Assembly (NCBI GenBank): GCA_036787895.1
Contig: DAIQOK010000011.1
Location: 1 to 64,000, forward strand
Length of the DNA stretch: 64,000 bases
Origin: UBA7662 sp036787895
Lineage (GTDB): Bacteria > Bacteroidota > Bacteroidia > UBA7662
Direction of reading: 5' to 3'
Shown here: piece by piece, positions 34,978 to 43,631 of the stretch
How the letters are laid out: each line of letters starts with the position of its first letter
Position numbering within the stretch: the stretch's first letter is position 1
Program-made: the position numbers and the translations under genes
The notes under the pieces: model-generated
The model's database searches: none
Seen by the model: only the letters and a program-made list of their open reading frames with translations
Told to the model about the DNA's origin: nothing

Positions 34978-35337
34978 ATGCTGTTGCACCAAATTCGCAC
35001 TTTTGCTCCATCGCTCTTTTTCGGACTGGTTGGTGCACTGTTATTGGGTTTAACTCAATGGTTGTTGGGAAGTGGCCCTCTTTTGTTACTGCCTTTACCG
35101 ATTATTCTGGCAGCGCAGTTTTTTATGACAGGAAGCAGCAGTCGCTGGATGCGTTTTTTTCAACTATTGCTCACTTTTTTCATCGCCATCAGCCTTGATA
35201 GTCTGGTTTTTGTTCATCCTACAACCTTGATGACATCAACTTTTGAACTGGTTATTCGCGGTATTGTACTGAGTGGTATTGGAATTTTGCTGGCTGGGTT
35301 ATTTGCCACCTACAGCAAACCCGTTCGATTTTCATAA
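34978..35337 (+). CDS. Small polytopic membrane protein
   Basis: A 119-residue protein, mostly hydrophobic, with four predicted spans: about 11-32, 34-50, 60-78 and 89-110. The loops carry a few basic residues (SSSRWMR). No conserved family recognised. It lies alone between the efflux operon and the SDR gene, with a TATCTTTG core just upstream. Confidence 0.6.
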   Translation: MLLHQIRTFAPSLFFGLVGALLLGLTQWLLGSGPLLLLPLPIILAAQFFMTGSSSRWMRFFQLLLTFFIAISLDSLVFVHPTTLMTSTFELVIRGIVLSGIGILLAGLFATYSKPVRFS

Positions 35338-35388
35338 GCCATCGCATAAACTGAACATTTCCGGGCAGTGCGTGTTATGGGTGGACTT

Positions 35389-36216
35389 ATGACGCGTAAG
35401 AACATACTCATCACCGGCAGCAGTTCAGGCATTGGATTGGCAAGTGCACAAATTCTCGCTGCTCAGGGCCATCGGCTCTGGTTATTAAACCGCAATCCAG
35501 AAAAATCGGCTATTGCTGTTAAGACGATAAAAGCCAAAGCACCCACAGCTCAGCTTACTGAAGTAGAAGTCGATTTGAATGACCTCACTTCCATAGCAAA
35601 AGCGACTAAATCGCTCAATGAACTATCGCACATCGATGTACTTATTAAAAATGCCGGTGGACTCACCGACAAACGTTATCTAACCGTTGACGGACTGGAA
35701 CAACAATTCCAACAAAACCACCTCGGGCATTTTGCGCTCACAACCGCCCTCCTACCTTTGTTATTGGGCTCAAAAGCAACCATCATTAATGTAAGCTCAG
35801 AAGCTCACCGGGCAGGCCGCATCAATTTTGATGACCTACAAAGTGAAAGGAGCTACAGTAGCTTTGCACGATACGCTGAAGTTAAGCTGATGAATATCCT
35901 TTTCACTAAAGCTTTACATCAAAGATACCGCCAGCAGGGACTTACAGCCTATGCGCTACATCCCGGTGTGGTAAATACACGTTTCGGCGAAGGTTTAGGC
36001 ACCAATAAATGGCTGTGGAAGTTAATAGCGCCCTTGCTGATTTCGCCTGAAAAAGGAGCTGCCACTACCGTATTTCTTACCACAGAAGCGCCTACAAATC
36101 AAAGTGGTAATTATTTCAAAAACAAAAAACTAAGCACGCCAGCATCTAATGCCACGCTTCAGTCAAATATCGACCGCCTGTGGGACGTCAGCGAACAGCT
36201 GCTTCAGAACCGATAA
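35389..36216 (+). CDS. Short-chain dehydrogenase/reductase, retinol-dehydrogenase-like
   Basis: A 275-residue SDR. Cofactor motif TGSSSGIG (about 9-16) followed by NRNPEKS, which suggests NADP(H) use. VDLNDL follows the second strand, and the catalytic YAEVK (Tyr-x3-Lys) and upstream NVSSEAHRAG are present. The usual NNAG is KNAGG here, a mild deviation. C-terminal TVFLTTEAP is typical of the retinol-dehydrogenase-like group. Substrate unknown. Candidate starts are GTG 35368, ATG 35377 and ATG 35389; the last gives the compact family N-terminus. Its 3' end overlaps the convergent TonB receptor by 13 nt. Confidence 0.88.
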   Translation: MTRKNILITGSSSGIGLASAQILAAQGHRLWLLNRNPEKSAIAVKTIKAKAPTAQLTEVEVDLNDLTSIAKATKSLNELSHIDVLIKNAGGLTDKRYLTVDGLEQQFQQNHLGHFALTTALLPLLLGSKATIINVSSEAHRAGRINFDDLQSERSYSSFARYAEVKLMNILFTKALHQRYRQQGLTAYALHPGVVNTRFGEGLGTNKWLWKLIAPLLISPEKGAATTVFLTTEAPTNQSGNYFKNKKLSTPASNATLQSNIDRLWDVSEQLLQNR

Positions 36217-38015
36217 GAAAGGCTTGCTCGAGCCCAGCGTCCCGGCATAATTACAGTGCCGATTTCGCGGTAGTTTTGATTCAACAGATTGCTAACCTGA
36301 AGTTGGGCTTCGATGGCGCGATAATGTTTAACCAAGCCGGTGTCAAACAACCACTGTCCGGTGCTGGCTTGTCTTTCGAACCAACGTGAAGCGAGTTGCA
36401 ACTGAACGCCTAACGGCAGCCCGATGTTTGCAGTTGCAGTAAGTTGATGTCTCAGATTGTCGAGCACATATCTCGATTCCCATCCCTCGACTACCTTAAA
36501 ATTGCTGTGAATACCGGTATATCCCAAGCGAATCAATTGCAGTCTTCCTGTAGGATTTGACCATCGAAAATCGGCCTCAACTCCTCTAAAAAGAACATCA
36601 ACATAATTTAATGCTTGCCACGCCAGGCTTGGTTCAGCGCGTGCCCATTCGATAACCCGGCTCGCATCGCGTACAAATAAAGCGGCTGAAAGTTGAATTT
36701 TCGGTTGTAACCATCGTCCGCCCAGCTCATAAGTCCAGGCACTTTCGGGCTGTAAGCTTGGATTGCCAATATTTGATGGCCCACGGTAATATAAATCGGT
36801 ATAGGTGGGTAATCGGAACGACTGACCAACATTCGCATATAACAGGGTATTCGGCCACAATTCATAAGCGAAATCCAAGCCAGGATATAGACGCCAGCCG
36901 TAGTCGTTAATATGATTAAGGTAACTGCCTGCGCCGAGCTGGAGTTTGCCAAATAGCCACCGATGGTCGAGCGATAGGCCAAAAAGCAGTCGTTCCCGGT
37001 CACCCAGGTTTCTACTGATAATGGCTTCCCTGCGCCATTCTGCACCTATACTGCTTTTACCATATCGACTTTGCCATTGGTTGTTCCACTCCAGTCCGCT
37101 TACCCGGGTAGTATGGTGGTTGTGAAAAAAATCAGGGCGTTGTCGAATAAAAAAGTAGTCATCCTGATGTTGGCGGTGGTACAGCCGAACATCACTCGCG
37201 ATGGCCTTTCCAAACACAAAACGATAGCCCACTGTGCCGAAAATGGTGGAGGTTTCTTCGTATTGATTGGTGTCAACTTCTCTGGCATAAAAGGCATTCG
37301 CACCAAAATTCCGGCGATTGTACCCTAACATGGTATACAATTCACCACTTTTCAAAGCTGCTTCTGCCTGATAAAAAGCGCTTCCCATCGAAAAATCAGT
37401 ATTGTGGCGATACCCATCCGAACCGGCGACGCTTAGATTAAGGCTTTGGCGCCACTTGTCAACGGGTAAGTGCAAAGAAGTTTGCACCTGGTATAAGCCA
37501 TGGTCGCCAAATTGAAGTTTCGATTCTCCAGATCGCCGGTTGCTTGTGCGAGTAACAATATTGATTGCACCTGCAAATGCTCCTGGACCATAAATGCGCG
37601 TACCGGGCCCTTTGAGAATCTCTATGCGCTCAATCTGGTCGGGTGTAAGCATAAGGTTTAAAGCGTGGTGACCAGTTTGCGGGTCATTCATTTTTACGCC
37701 ATTCACCAAGATCAAAGTCTGATCGAAAGATCCACCTCTAATACCTACATCAGCCTGAACACCTTGCGGACCACGTTGGCGCAGGTCGATGCCGGGTACA
37801 TAAGCCAGTAATTCGTTTAGATTTTGCACGGGTAATTGCCTGATATCAGTGCGATCCAGTAAAATAACCGACCGACTTACCTGCGAATAAGGTGTTGCAA
37901 TACGGTTGCTGTTCACCTCTACCGAACCTAATTGCAAGGTATCGCCTGTGCTTTGACCTTCAGCATATAACAACGAAAAGATGGCACCAATTCCTAAAAA
38001 CCAGTATTTAAACAT
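36204..38015 (-). CDS. TonB-dependent outer-membrane receptor, BtuB/vitamin-type
   Basis: About 603 residues: signal peptide (MFKYWFLGIGAIFSLLYAEGQ), plug domain (about 28-150) with LNELLAYVPGIDLRQRG and IRGGSFDQTLILVNGVKMND, then a barrel ending in RWARASLSYRF with the terminal Phe expected of outer-membrane barrels. No carboxypeptidase-like leading domain, so it resembles siderophore or cobalamin receptors; the ligand is unknown. ATG 38015 starts the signal peptide; the in-frame extension to 38192 is rejected. TACTTTCG (38027-38020) ends 4 nt before this ATG. No cobalamin riboswitch was recognised in the 244-nt upstream spacer. Confidence 0.9.
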   Translation of the reverse strand: MFKYWFLGIGAIFSLLYAEGQSTGDTLQLGSVEVNSNRIATPYSQVSRSVILLDRTDIRQLPVQNLNELLAYVPGIDLRQRGPQGVQADVGIRGGSFDQTLILVNGVKMNDPQTGHHALNLMLTPDQIERIEILKGPGTRIYGPGAFAGAINIVTRTSNRRSGESKLQFGDHGLYQVQTSLHLPVDKWRQSLNLSVAGSDGYRHNTDFSMGSAFYQAEAALKSGELYTMLGYNRRNFGANAFYAREVDTNQYEETSTIFGTVGYRFVFGKAIASDVRLYHRQHQDDYFFIRQRPDFFHNHHTTRVSGLEWNNQWQSRYGKSSIGAEWRREAIISRNLGDRERLLFGLSLDHRWLFGKLQLGAGSYLNHINDYGWRLYPGLDFAYELWPNTLLYANVGQSFRLPTYTDLYYRGPSNIGNPSLQPESAWTYELGGRWLQPKIQLSAALFVRDASRVIEWARAEPSLAWQALNYVDVLFRGVEADFRWSNPTGRLQLIRLGYTGIHSNFKVVEGWESRYVLDNLRHQLTATANIGLPLGVQLQLASRWFERQASTGQWLFDTGLVKHYRAIEAQLQVSNLLNQNYREIGTVIMPGRWARASLSYRF

Positions 38016-38259
38016 GGCGCGAAAGTACACATCCCTACCCACTGACCCGGATATCACGCTGTTTTGTGAAAATTTTATGACAAAGCTTGTCGCCTTTAGC
38101 GAAGTATGACGAGGCGCCTGCAGCTGATAGCGTTGATTGTCATCTACACCAGGAGGAGTATACTTAGATGCCCTCTTAAATCTAATGCTCAATTTTCGCT
38201 TTAGTCGAATGGAGAATTATAAAATTTCAGCCAAGATTTGTGACCAATGTTCAATGAAT

Positions 38260-40191
38260 TTATTCCGGCTGAATCAATATTTTCCGCATTTGAAACTGTC
38301 CTTCAAGCTGAAGTTGAAGTAAAACAATACCAGAATATCCTCTTAAATCGAGCTCGGTTTTTTCCGATAAGCTATGCCGTTCAAACCGTTTCAGTAATCT
38401 TCCCTGAACATCAAAAGCACTTATTTCGAGTAATTTTTCATTGTGTTCCACCATAAGCTGTCCCCGACTTGGATTCGGATAAACGCGAATAGCCGACAAT
38501 CGTTCGGTATTTATTGAAGTAGCGAAACTGTTCACAATGGGTGAAGCGTTACTCGGCTGTTCATTGCAACCCGAAATTACCTTGAGGTAGTAGGATGCGT
38601 TACCCAGACTGTCTACCCAACTGCGTTGATTAAAATTGGTGATGGTTGCTACCAAGGCAAAAGGCGATTGACTGGTATCGGTAAGTGATTTACGATATAT
38701 TTCATAAGCCACAAAAGAGGCACGCTGTATACGAAGCGAAGTTAGCTGGTTGGTACCTGGGAGGATTAAATTGGAATCGATCGGGGCATCCCAGACCAGG
38801 GTAGCCGGGGTTTGAATTTCTACGCGCAAGGCTGGAGCCGACAACAAAGGCAAATCCATCATTCGAATCCGTACAGGCTGTTCGCGGCGGTTATTTACCA
38901 CACAGCGACCATCCCGGGCGGTCATTAACAAATCAAATTCCTGAATGGTATCCAGACAGGAGCCCAAAATTCGTTGATTACAATCCACAATAGCACTTAG
39001 CATAGCCGTTACTCCTCCATTGGCTGTATAGCCAATACCCAGGGTATCGTTTTGATTATAAATAGGTTGGGGGAACATATATGTACTGCTATTGTACGCC
39101 CTTCCAAGGGAAAACAAACAAGGTGGTGTGGAACAACCCACGCCGGGCAAACTAAATAAGCTGGTTTGTAATAAAGGGAGATAAATGCTTACTGGCGCAA
39201 TATTACCGCCGGCTGTATCTAAGGCTGTAATTTCGGCGAACATGGTATCACGTGGGTAGACATATAAAGTGCCATTTTGATCTCCACCATGAATACGGAT
39301 AAGAGGCGCTTTATTTTGCGCTTCCGACGCAGGAACCGGATTTACAAAATGTGGAAATTCAATTTGGCTAACTGAAATACGTTGACCACAACGGTAGCTC
39401 GAAAGGATTAGATTGATGGATTGTCGGCCATTTGGGGTAGCAGCAAAGCTAACCAAACCTCTATCTAAATCGATTAGCCGGCCTTGCCGGGCAATGGCGC
39501 CTTGAAATGGATTCATCTGGCTGAAGCCCGAAGCCGGCACAACAGCCACGCTGTCGGCCGACCAAGGAAGCCGAAAATCGTATTGAACAGCATCTCCATT
39601 AAAATCAATAGCTTGAAAACTCCTTAACACTGTATCCTGAGTAGCATAAGTAAAAATCTCAGGGAGATTAACCGGCAAGGGTGTGGCATCCGCCAACTGT
39701 AAAGGTGTAAAGCTCACCCCATGCTGGATAAACGGTAACATATGTGCTACCAGGTACAGATTAGGCGTACCATTGATGTTATCCATGCTATCGCGACAAC
39801 ATTCAGAATAGGAAAAACGAAACCCAAAAAAAGGAATCGAGCCTACCTGGGTAAAGTCTACAGGGCGGGAAGAATAACGAATTCCAGTAACCCCTTCACC
39901 GTTTTGGCAATTCATACCTCCATTAAAAACAGTTCCCGGTAAGCACCTGTCGTTTAAGTGCATGGTATCGCTTCGATACACCCAGATCGAACTTATGCCT
40001 GGTACATTGGACTGAAGTTGCAAACTATCAGCTGCAGCAGGACCATTACACGGTTTAATCAGGAAAAGGTGAAACTCGTAGTGGGTATTCCAAACCGGAT
40101 TGTAAAGGATGGCTCCTCCTAATGAACTTGCCCCAGCTCGTGAAAGACCGATAACTAATAATAACCCCAGAAGAAAATATAACTTGCGCAT
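38260..40191 (-). CDS. T9SS-secreted surface protein with C-terminal sorting domain
   Basis: A 643-residue protein. A signal peptide (MRKLYFLLGLLLVIGLSRAG) precedes the family start GGAILYNPVWNTHYEF. The body is beta-rich with many Cys (for example SECCRDS, GVGCSTPPCL, RCGQRIS), and about residues 450-560 resemble a fibronectin-like fold (PATLVWDAP to SYYLKVISG). The last 75 residues, from VYPNPSRGQLMVEH through FDVQGRLLKRFE to QMRKILIQPE, are a type A T9SS sorting domain, so the protein is exported and anchored or released by type IX secretion. Role unknown; adhesion is a guess. Confidence 0.85.
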   Translation of the reverse strand: MRKLYFLLGLLLVIGLSRAGASSLGGAILYNPVWNTHYEFHLFLIKPCNGPAAADSLQLQSNVPGISSIWVYRSDTMHLNDRCLPGTVFNGGMNCQNGEGVTGIRYSSRPVDFTQVGSIPFFGFRFSYSECCRDSMDNINGTPNLYLVAHMLPFIQHGVSFTPLQLADATPLPVNLPEIFTYATQDTVLRSFQAIDFNGDAVQYDFRLPWSADSVAVVPASGFSQMNPFQGAIARQGRLIDLDRGLVSFAATPNGRQSINLILSSYRCGQRISVSQIEFPHFVNPVPASEAQNKAPLIRIHGGDQNGTLYVYPRDTMFAEITALDTAGGNIAPVSIYLPLLQTSLFSLPGVGCSTPPCLFSLGRAYNSSTYMFPQPIYNQNDTLGIGYTANGGVTAMLSAIVDCNQRILGSCLDTIQEFDLLMTARDGRCVVNNRREQPVRIRMMDLPLLSAPALRVEIQTPATLVWDAPIDSNLILPGTNQLTSLRIQRASFVAYEIYRKSLTDTSQSPFALVATITNFNQRSWVDSLGNASYYLKVISGCNEQPSNASPIVNSFATSINTERLSAIRVYPNPSRGQLMVEHNEKLLEISAFDVQGRLLKRFERHSLSEKTELDLRGYSGIVLLQLQLEGQFQMRKILIQPE

Positions 40192-40259
40192 AGGTTAAGC
40201 TTGAGTTGTCAAATTAGTCTATTATTCTTTTTTTATACATTAAAAAGCTCTAAAACACC

Positions 40260-40284
40260 AAACCCCGCCTGTGTGGCGGGGTTT
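40260..40284 (-). terminator. Hairpin terminator after the acyl-CoA dehydrogenase gene
   Basis: A 10-bp stem AAACCCCGCC/GGCGGGGTTT with a 5-nt loop follows the dehydrogenase stop by 24 nt. On the minus strand the T-run is short and interrupted (TTTGGTGTTTT). Confidence 0.65.
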
Positions 40285-40307
40285 AGCTATTCTCTTTTAA
40301 TGAAATC

Positions 40308-41486
40308 CTAACGGAAAGCGCTCAAACCGGTAATGTCCATGCCTGTAATAAGTAGATGAATATCGTGGGTACCTTCATAAGTAACTACCGATTCCAAGTT
40401 CATCATGTGGCGCATGATCGGATATTCGCCGGTAATGCCCATGCCGCCATGAATTTGGCGCGCTTCGCGGGCAATTTGCAAGGCTATTTCCACATTATTG
40501 CGTTTGGCCATCGAAATCTGGGCTGTAGTAGCACGATCTTCATTTTTGAGTACGCCCAAACGCCACGTAAGTAATTGTGCTTTGGTAATTTCTGTGAGCA
40601 TTTCTGCCAGTTTTTTCTGCGTAAGCTGGAAAGCACCAATAGGTTTGTCGAATTGAATACGTTCCATAGCGTAGTTTTTCGCTGAATCGTAACAATCCAT
40701 GGCGGCGCCGAGTGCACCCCACGCAATGCCATAACGCGCCGAATCCAAACAACCCATAGGGCCTTTTAACCCGGAAACATTTGGTAGCAGATTTTCTTTT
40801 GGAACTTTCACATTATCGAATACCAATTCGCCTGTGGCCGATGCACGCAAACTCCATTTGCCATGGGTTTCGGGTGTGGTGAAGCCGGGCATGCCACGCT
40901 CTACAATAAGACCATGAATTTTGCCTGCTTCATTTTTGGCCCACACTATTGCGATATCAGCAAATGGTGCGTTAGAAATCCACATTTTAGCGCCATTCAA
41001 AAGATAGTGGTCGCCCATATCCTTGAAATTAGTAACCATACCGCCGGGATTGGAGCCGAAGTCAGGTTCGGTCAACCCGAAACAACCCATCATTTCACCT
41101 GTGGCCAGCTTAGGCAAATATTTACGACGCTGTTCTTCGGAACCATATTTATAAATCGGATACATTACCAAAGAGCCTTGTACCGAGGCGGTAGATCGAA
41201 TACCGGAATCGCAGCGCTCCAATTCCTGCATGATGATGCCATAGCTGATCTGGTCCATGCCACCACAGCCATATTCGGCAGGCAAACTCGGACCAAAGGC
41301 ACCGATTTCACCTAACCCACGAAGAATGTGCTTCGGAAATTCAGCCCGCTGCGCATAGTCTTCGATAATTGGACTCAATTCCTTCTTGACATAACTACGT
41401 ACGGCATCCCGTATGAGCTTATGCTCTTCGGTTAACAGCTCATCCAATAAATAATGATCGGGATGCTGATAATTATCGGTTCTCAT
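40308..41486 (-). CDS. gcdH: Acyl-CoA dehydrogenase, glutaryl-CoA dehydrogenase-like
   Basis: A 392-residue flavoenzyme. Family markers: QELERCDSGIRSTASVQGSL (about 97-116), GCFGLTEPDFGSNPGG in the FAD/substrate region, WISNAPFADI, and the catalytic base in SVVTYEGTHDIH (Glu about 374). These match glutaryl-CoA dehydrogenase more closely than general short-chain enzymes; glutaryl-CoA to crotonyl-CoA, in lysine or tryptophan degradation, is likely but unproven. I start at ATG 41486 (MRTDNYQHPDHY), the conserved N-terminus; a 94-residue extension would overlap folB and is rejected. A TAAATTTG core lies 25 nt upstream. Confidence 0.92.
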   Translation of the reverse strand: MRTDNYQHPDHYLLDELLTEEHKLIRDAVRSYVKKELSPIIEDYAQRAEFPKHILRGLGEIGAFGPSLPAEYGCGGMDQISYGIIMQELERCDSGIRSTASVQGSLVMYPIYKYGSEEQRRKYLPKLATGEMMGCFGLTEPDFGSNPGGMVTNFKDMGDHYLLNGAKMWISNAPFADIAIVWAKNEAGKIHGLIVERGMPGFTTPETHGKWSLRASATGELVFDNVKVPKENLLPNVSGLKGPMGCLDSARYGIAWGALGAAMDCYDSAKNYAMERIQFDKPIGAFQLTQKKLAEMLTEITKAQLLTWRLGVLKNEDRATTAQISMAKRNNVEIALQIAREARQIHGGMGITGEYPIMRHMMNLESVVTYEGTHDIHLLITGMDITGLSAFR

Positions 41487-41510
41487 GAAAGGTTTTTTTG
41501 AAATTTGAGA

Positions 41511-41518
41511 CAAATTTA
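41511..41518 (-). promoter_or_regulatory. -7 core of the acyl-CoA dehydrogenase gene
   Basis: TAAATTTG on the minus strand fits TAnnTTTG and would give a leader of about 20 nt. No TTG at the preferred distance. Confidence 0.4.
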
Positions 41519-41567
41519 CACTTTCCACCCTTTGAAAGGTGGTCATCATGGTATAAAGCACAACACT

Positions 41568-41903
41568 ATGGGTAAAATTGTTTTGGAGGGCATGGAGTTT
41601 TATGCCTATCACGGCGTGTATGCCGAAGAAAAGATTATTGGCGGCCGTTATATAGTAGACGTAGAGGTATTTTACCCTTTCGAAAACAATAATGATCAGT
41701 TGAGTGATACAGTAGATTATACCGTCATATATGAGCTGGTAGCCAGACATATGCACCAACCGGCACAACTCATCGAATACGTCGCTATTCAGATCAAAAA
41801 CGAAATCAGCTCCCGCTTTCCAGGCAGTGGAAGCCTGGTAAGGGTATCTAAAATGACACCTCCCTTGGGCGGTAGTTTAAGTCGGACTTATGTAGAGGTG
41901 TAA
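41568..41903 (+). CDS. folB: Dihydroneopterin aldolase
   Basis: A 111-residue enzyme of tetrahydrofolate synthesis, converting dihydroneopterin to 6-hydroxymethyl-dihydropterin and glycolaldehyde. The N-terminal EFYAYHGVYAEEK holds the catalytic Glu/Tyr region, DTVDYTVIYELV is the conserved middle helix, and KMTPPLGG near the C-terminus corresponds to the active-site Lys-Pro loop. ATG 41568 is the conserved start. It is divergent from the acyl-CoA dehydrogenase and precedes the methyltransferase in the same direction. Confidence 0.94.
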   Translation: MGKIVLEGMEFYAYHGVYAEEKIIGGRYIVDVEVFYPFENNNDQLSDTVDYTVIYELVARHMHQPAQLIEYVAIQIKNEISSRFPGSGSLVRVSKMTPPLGGSLSRTYVEV

Positions 41904-41920
41904 GCAAAGCAGTAAAAGCT

Positions 41921-41928
41921 TATTTTCG
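41921..41928 (+). promoter_or_regulatory. -7-like core abutting the methyltransferase start
   Basis: TATTTTCG ends 4 nt before ATG 41933. It has the variant TTCG end seen also at 21510 and 48583. A -33 TTG was not found, so this is suggestive only. Confidence 0.35.
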
Positions 41929-41932
41929 CGTC

Positions 41933-42694
41933 ATGATTCAGACTGCCGAACGCTCCTCTGCCCAGGATGCCTCCGAAAACCCGATTTATCAACGCCACAT
42001 AATAGCTTATCGTGAAGCTGCCAAGCGTATTCATGGTGCGCTACTTGAGGTGGGCTGTGGCGAAGGTTACGGTATTCAGTACCTGGCAGCCGTCGCGAGC
42101 AGCTACCTCGGCATTGACAAGTTTCCGACTTCAGTACCCAATTTGCCGGCAAATGCGCGCATTCAGCAACTTGAAGTCCCACCTTTCAACGGCATAGCCG
42201 ATGGCAGTTTCGACTTCGTGGTGAGCTTTCAGGTTATTGAACATATCGAAAACGACCTGTTGTTTTTGCAAGAGATCAAGCGGGTACTCAAACCCGGAGG
42301 TCAGTTGATCATGACCACCCCCAACCGATTGATGTCGCTCAGCCGCAACCCCTGGCATGTGCGGGAATACAAACCCAACGAAATGCGCACCTTGCTCGAG
42401 CGGGTATTTCCCCAGGTAGATTTGCAAGCTGTTTACGGCGACGAAAAGGTGATGAAGTATTACGAAGAGAACAAAGCCTCGGTGCGCAAATTCACCCGAT
42501 TCGACATTTTTAATCTTCAATACCGGTTACCACGTCGTCTGCTACAAATTCCTTACGATTTGGCCAATCGAATGAATCGTCGTATGCTGCAAAATCAGCA
42601 TAGCGGTCTGGTAAACGACATTACCGCCGACAACTACTTTATAGCACCGGTAGAGGATAACTGCCTCGATTATTTCGCTATTTGCACTGCTTGA
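41933..42694 (+). CDS. Class I SAM-dependent methyltransferase
   Basis: A 253-residue UbiE/Methyltransf_11-type enzyme. Motif I LEVGCGEGYGIQYL (about 38-51), post-I acidic GIDKF, motif II/III DFVVSFQVIEHIENDLLFL and KRVLKPGGQLIMTTPN. The Cys in GCGEGYG is normal. The C-terminal third (about 175-253) is helical with basic patches and ends in NCLDYFAICTA. Acceptor unknown. The 29 nt between folB and this gene hold only the TATTTTCG core. Confidence 0.85.
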   Translation: MIQTAERSSAQDASENPIYQRHIIAYREAAKRIHGALLEVGCGEGYGIQYLAAVASSYLGIDKFPTSVPNLPANARIQQLEVPPFNGIADGSFDFVVSFQVIEHIENDLLFLQEIKRVLKPGGQLIMTTPNRLMSLSRNPWHVREYKPNEMRTLLERVFPQVDLQAVYGDEKVMKYYEENKASVRKFTRFDIFNLQYRLPRRLLQIPYDLANRMNRRMLQNQHSGLVNDITADNYFIAPVEDNCLDYFAICTA

Positions 42695-42753
42695 AGAAAT
42701 AACACAAAAAAAAATGCCCTGTTTGCGGTATAGGATGGCCTCTACCACCTTCT

Positions 42754-42917
42754 TAGCTTTGATTACCAAACTAAACCTACACTTACATGGCATTACTCAT
42801 TGTGCTGCCAGTTAAACAAAACTCGTCGTGCGGTTGAAGCACTTCGAAATAAGTAAAGTCTTTTGAAGACTGATCGTTCATGGTTGAACCTCTTGCTGAG
42901 AAGTAAGAGGTTTTTTT
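42754..42917 (+). ncRNA. Candidate hairpin-rich small RNA or leader transcript
   Basis: A TAGCTTTG core (42754-42761) is followed by ATTACCAAACTAAACC, TACACTTAC and ATG at 42787, opening a 16-codon reading frame (MALLIVLPVKQNSSCG, stop at 42837). Downstream are two hairpins (GTGC/GCAC near 42829; AGTCTT/AAGACT near 42859) and an intrinsic terminator at 42887-42917. The transcript would be about 150 nt. The promoter and leader resemble those of the next lipoprotein gene, so it could be a duplicated leader, a small RNA, or a gene remnant. This accounts for most of the 320-nt gap from 42695 to 43014. Confidence 0.4.
42887..42917 (+). terminator. Intrinsic terminator before the 43-kb lipoprotein gene
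   Basis: AACCTCTT (42887-42894) pairs with AAGAGGTT (42905-42912) over a 10-nt loop, followed by five further T. It lies about 190 nt after the methyltransferase stop and about 100 nt before the next ATG, so it belongs to the short transcript or to read-through from the methyltransferase gene. Confidence 0.75.
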
Positions 42918-42986
42918 ATATCATCATACCAGCTAGAAGGTATGAAAATACACCACATTCGGTATTTCCACCAAAAAACAGCCTTG

Positions 42987-42994
42987 TAGCTTTG
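42987..42994 (+). promoter_or_regulatory. -7 core of the small lipoprotein gene
   Basis: TAGCTTTG, identical to the core at 42754, is followed by TAGGAACTAAACCATACACC and the ATG at 43015. Leader about 16-20 nt. The TTG at the -33 distance is not clear. Confidence 0.5.
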
Positions 42995-43014
42995 TAGGAA
43001 CTAAACCATACACC

Positions 43015-43500
43015 ATGAAAAATATAATTTTAATCTGTGGATTACTTTTGGGTTCAACTGCATTCTTATCGTGCGACAAAAAGGATGACGATCCTTATGG
43101 CAACAATTGCGAGGCTGCTGCTGGTGCCATTTGTACAACTGTTGGCTCAGATGCCATGAGCGGACCTGCCACCTGGCGTAGAATTAATGGCACGCCTAAT
43201 CGTTTCCGGATTGATTTCCAGTCGGGCAGTAAAAACATTGAAATAGATATGTATTCTAATGACACCATACCTTACTCCCAAAGTTTCCCGGCTGGCGAAA
43301 GCCGTGCTGCAGGCAGCAGTGTTATCACCTATTTTGATGGCACCTCTGAATGGATAGCCACCGAAGGAGATGCCAGTATTGATGATCGGGCAAACGACCA
43401 ACTTACTGGTCGATTTCAAGGTAAACTAACTAAGGTTGGCGGTACCGAAACCATGTACATCAAAGCCAGCTCCTTCAAACAGCTACCGAAGACCAATTAA
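43015..43500 (+). CDS. Small surface lipoprotein of unknown function
   Basis: A 161-residue lipoprotein. Signal peptide of about 19 residues ending in the lipobox FLSC, followed by DKKDDDPYGNN. The run K-D-D-D directly after the lipid-bearing Cys agrees with the lipoprotein export signal (K-(D/E)2 type) described for surface lipoproteins of Capnocytophaga and Flavobacterium, so display on the cell surface is likely. The mature domain is beta-rich (for example IDFQSGSKNIEIDMYSN), about 120 residues with one Cys pair near the N-terminus. No family recognised. Confidence 0.72.
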   Translation: MKNIILICGLLLGSTAFLSCDKKDDDPYGNNCEAAAGAICTTVGSDAMSGPATWRRINGTPNRFRIDFQSGSKNIEIDMYSNDTIPYSQSFPAGESRAAGSSVITYFDGTSEWIATEGDASIDDRANDQLTGRFQGKLTKVGGTETMYIKASSFKQLPKTN

Positions 43501-43544
43501 TTCAAGGTTTTTATCCTTAAAGCTAAGCTCCACTTCCAGACCGA

Positions 43545-43623
43545 CTGTCGTTGGTCCACACGCTTCGCTGTCCACAGTGCGCATTCATGTGCGGAAAGCG
43601 AAGCGTGTGGACTATCAAGACAG
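43545..43623. repeat. Long near-perfect palindrome between convergent genes
   Basis: The core arms GTCCACACGCTTCGCT (43554-43569) and AGCGAAGCGTGTGGAC (43597-43612) are 16 bp and perfect. They are extended outward by CTGTC/GACAG and TTG/CAA with a bulge and a 3-nt offset. The 27-nt loop can form a further small stem. There is no T-run, so it is not a classic terminator; REP-like, MITE-like or an mRNA-stabilising fold are possible. Confidence 0.75.
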
Positions 43624-43631
43624 CGGATAAT

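Noticed and set aside
38016..38192. N-terminal extension of the TonB receptor, and a cobalamin riboswitch upstream of it
   Set aside because: The signal peptide begins at ATG 38015. On the minus strand there is no B12-box pair or the expected AGCCAGGAGACC-like core; the only similar string (CACCAGGAGGAG) is on the other strand.
41487..41768. 94-residue N-terminal extension of the acyl-CoA dehydrogenase
   Set aside because: The extension covers the folB start and a -7 core and has no similarity to the family N-terminus.
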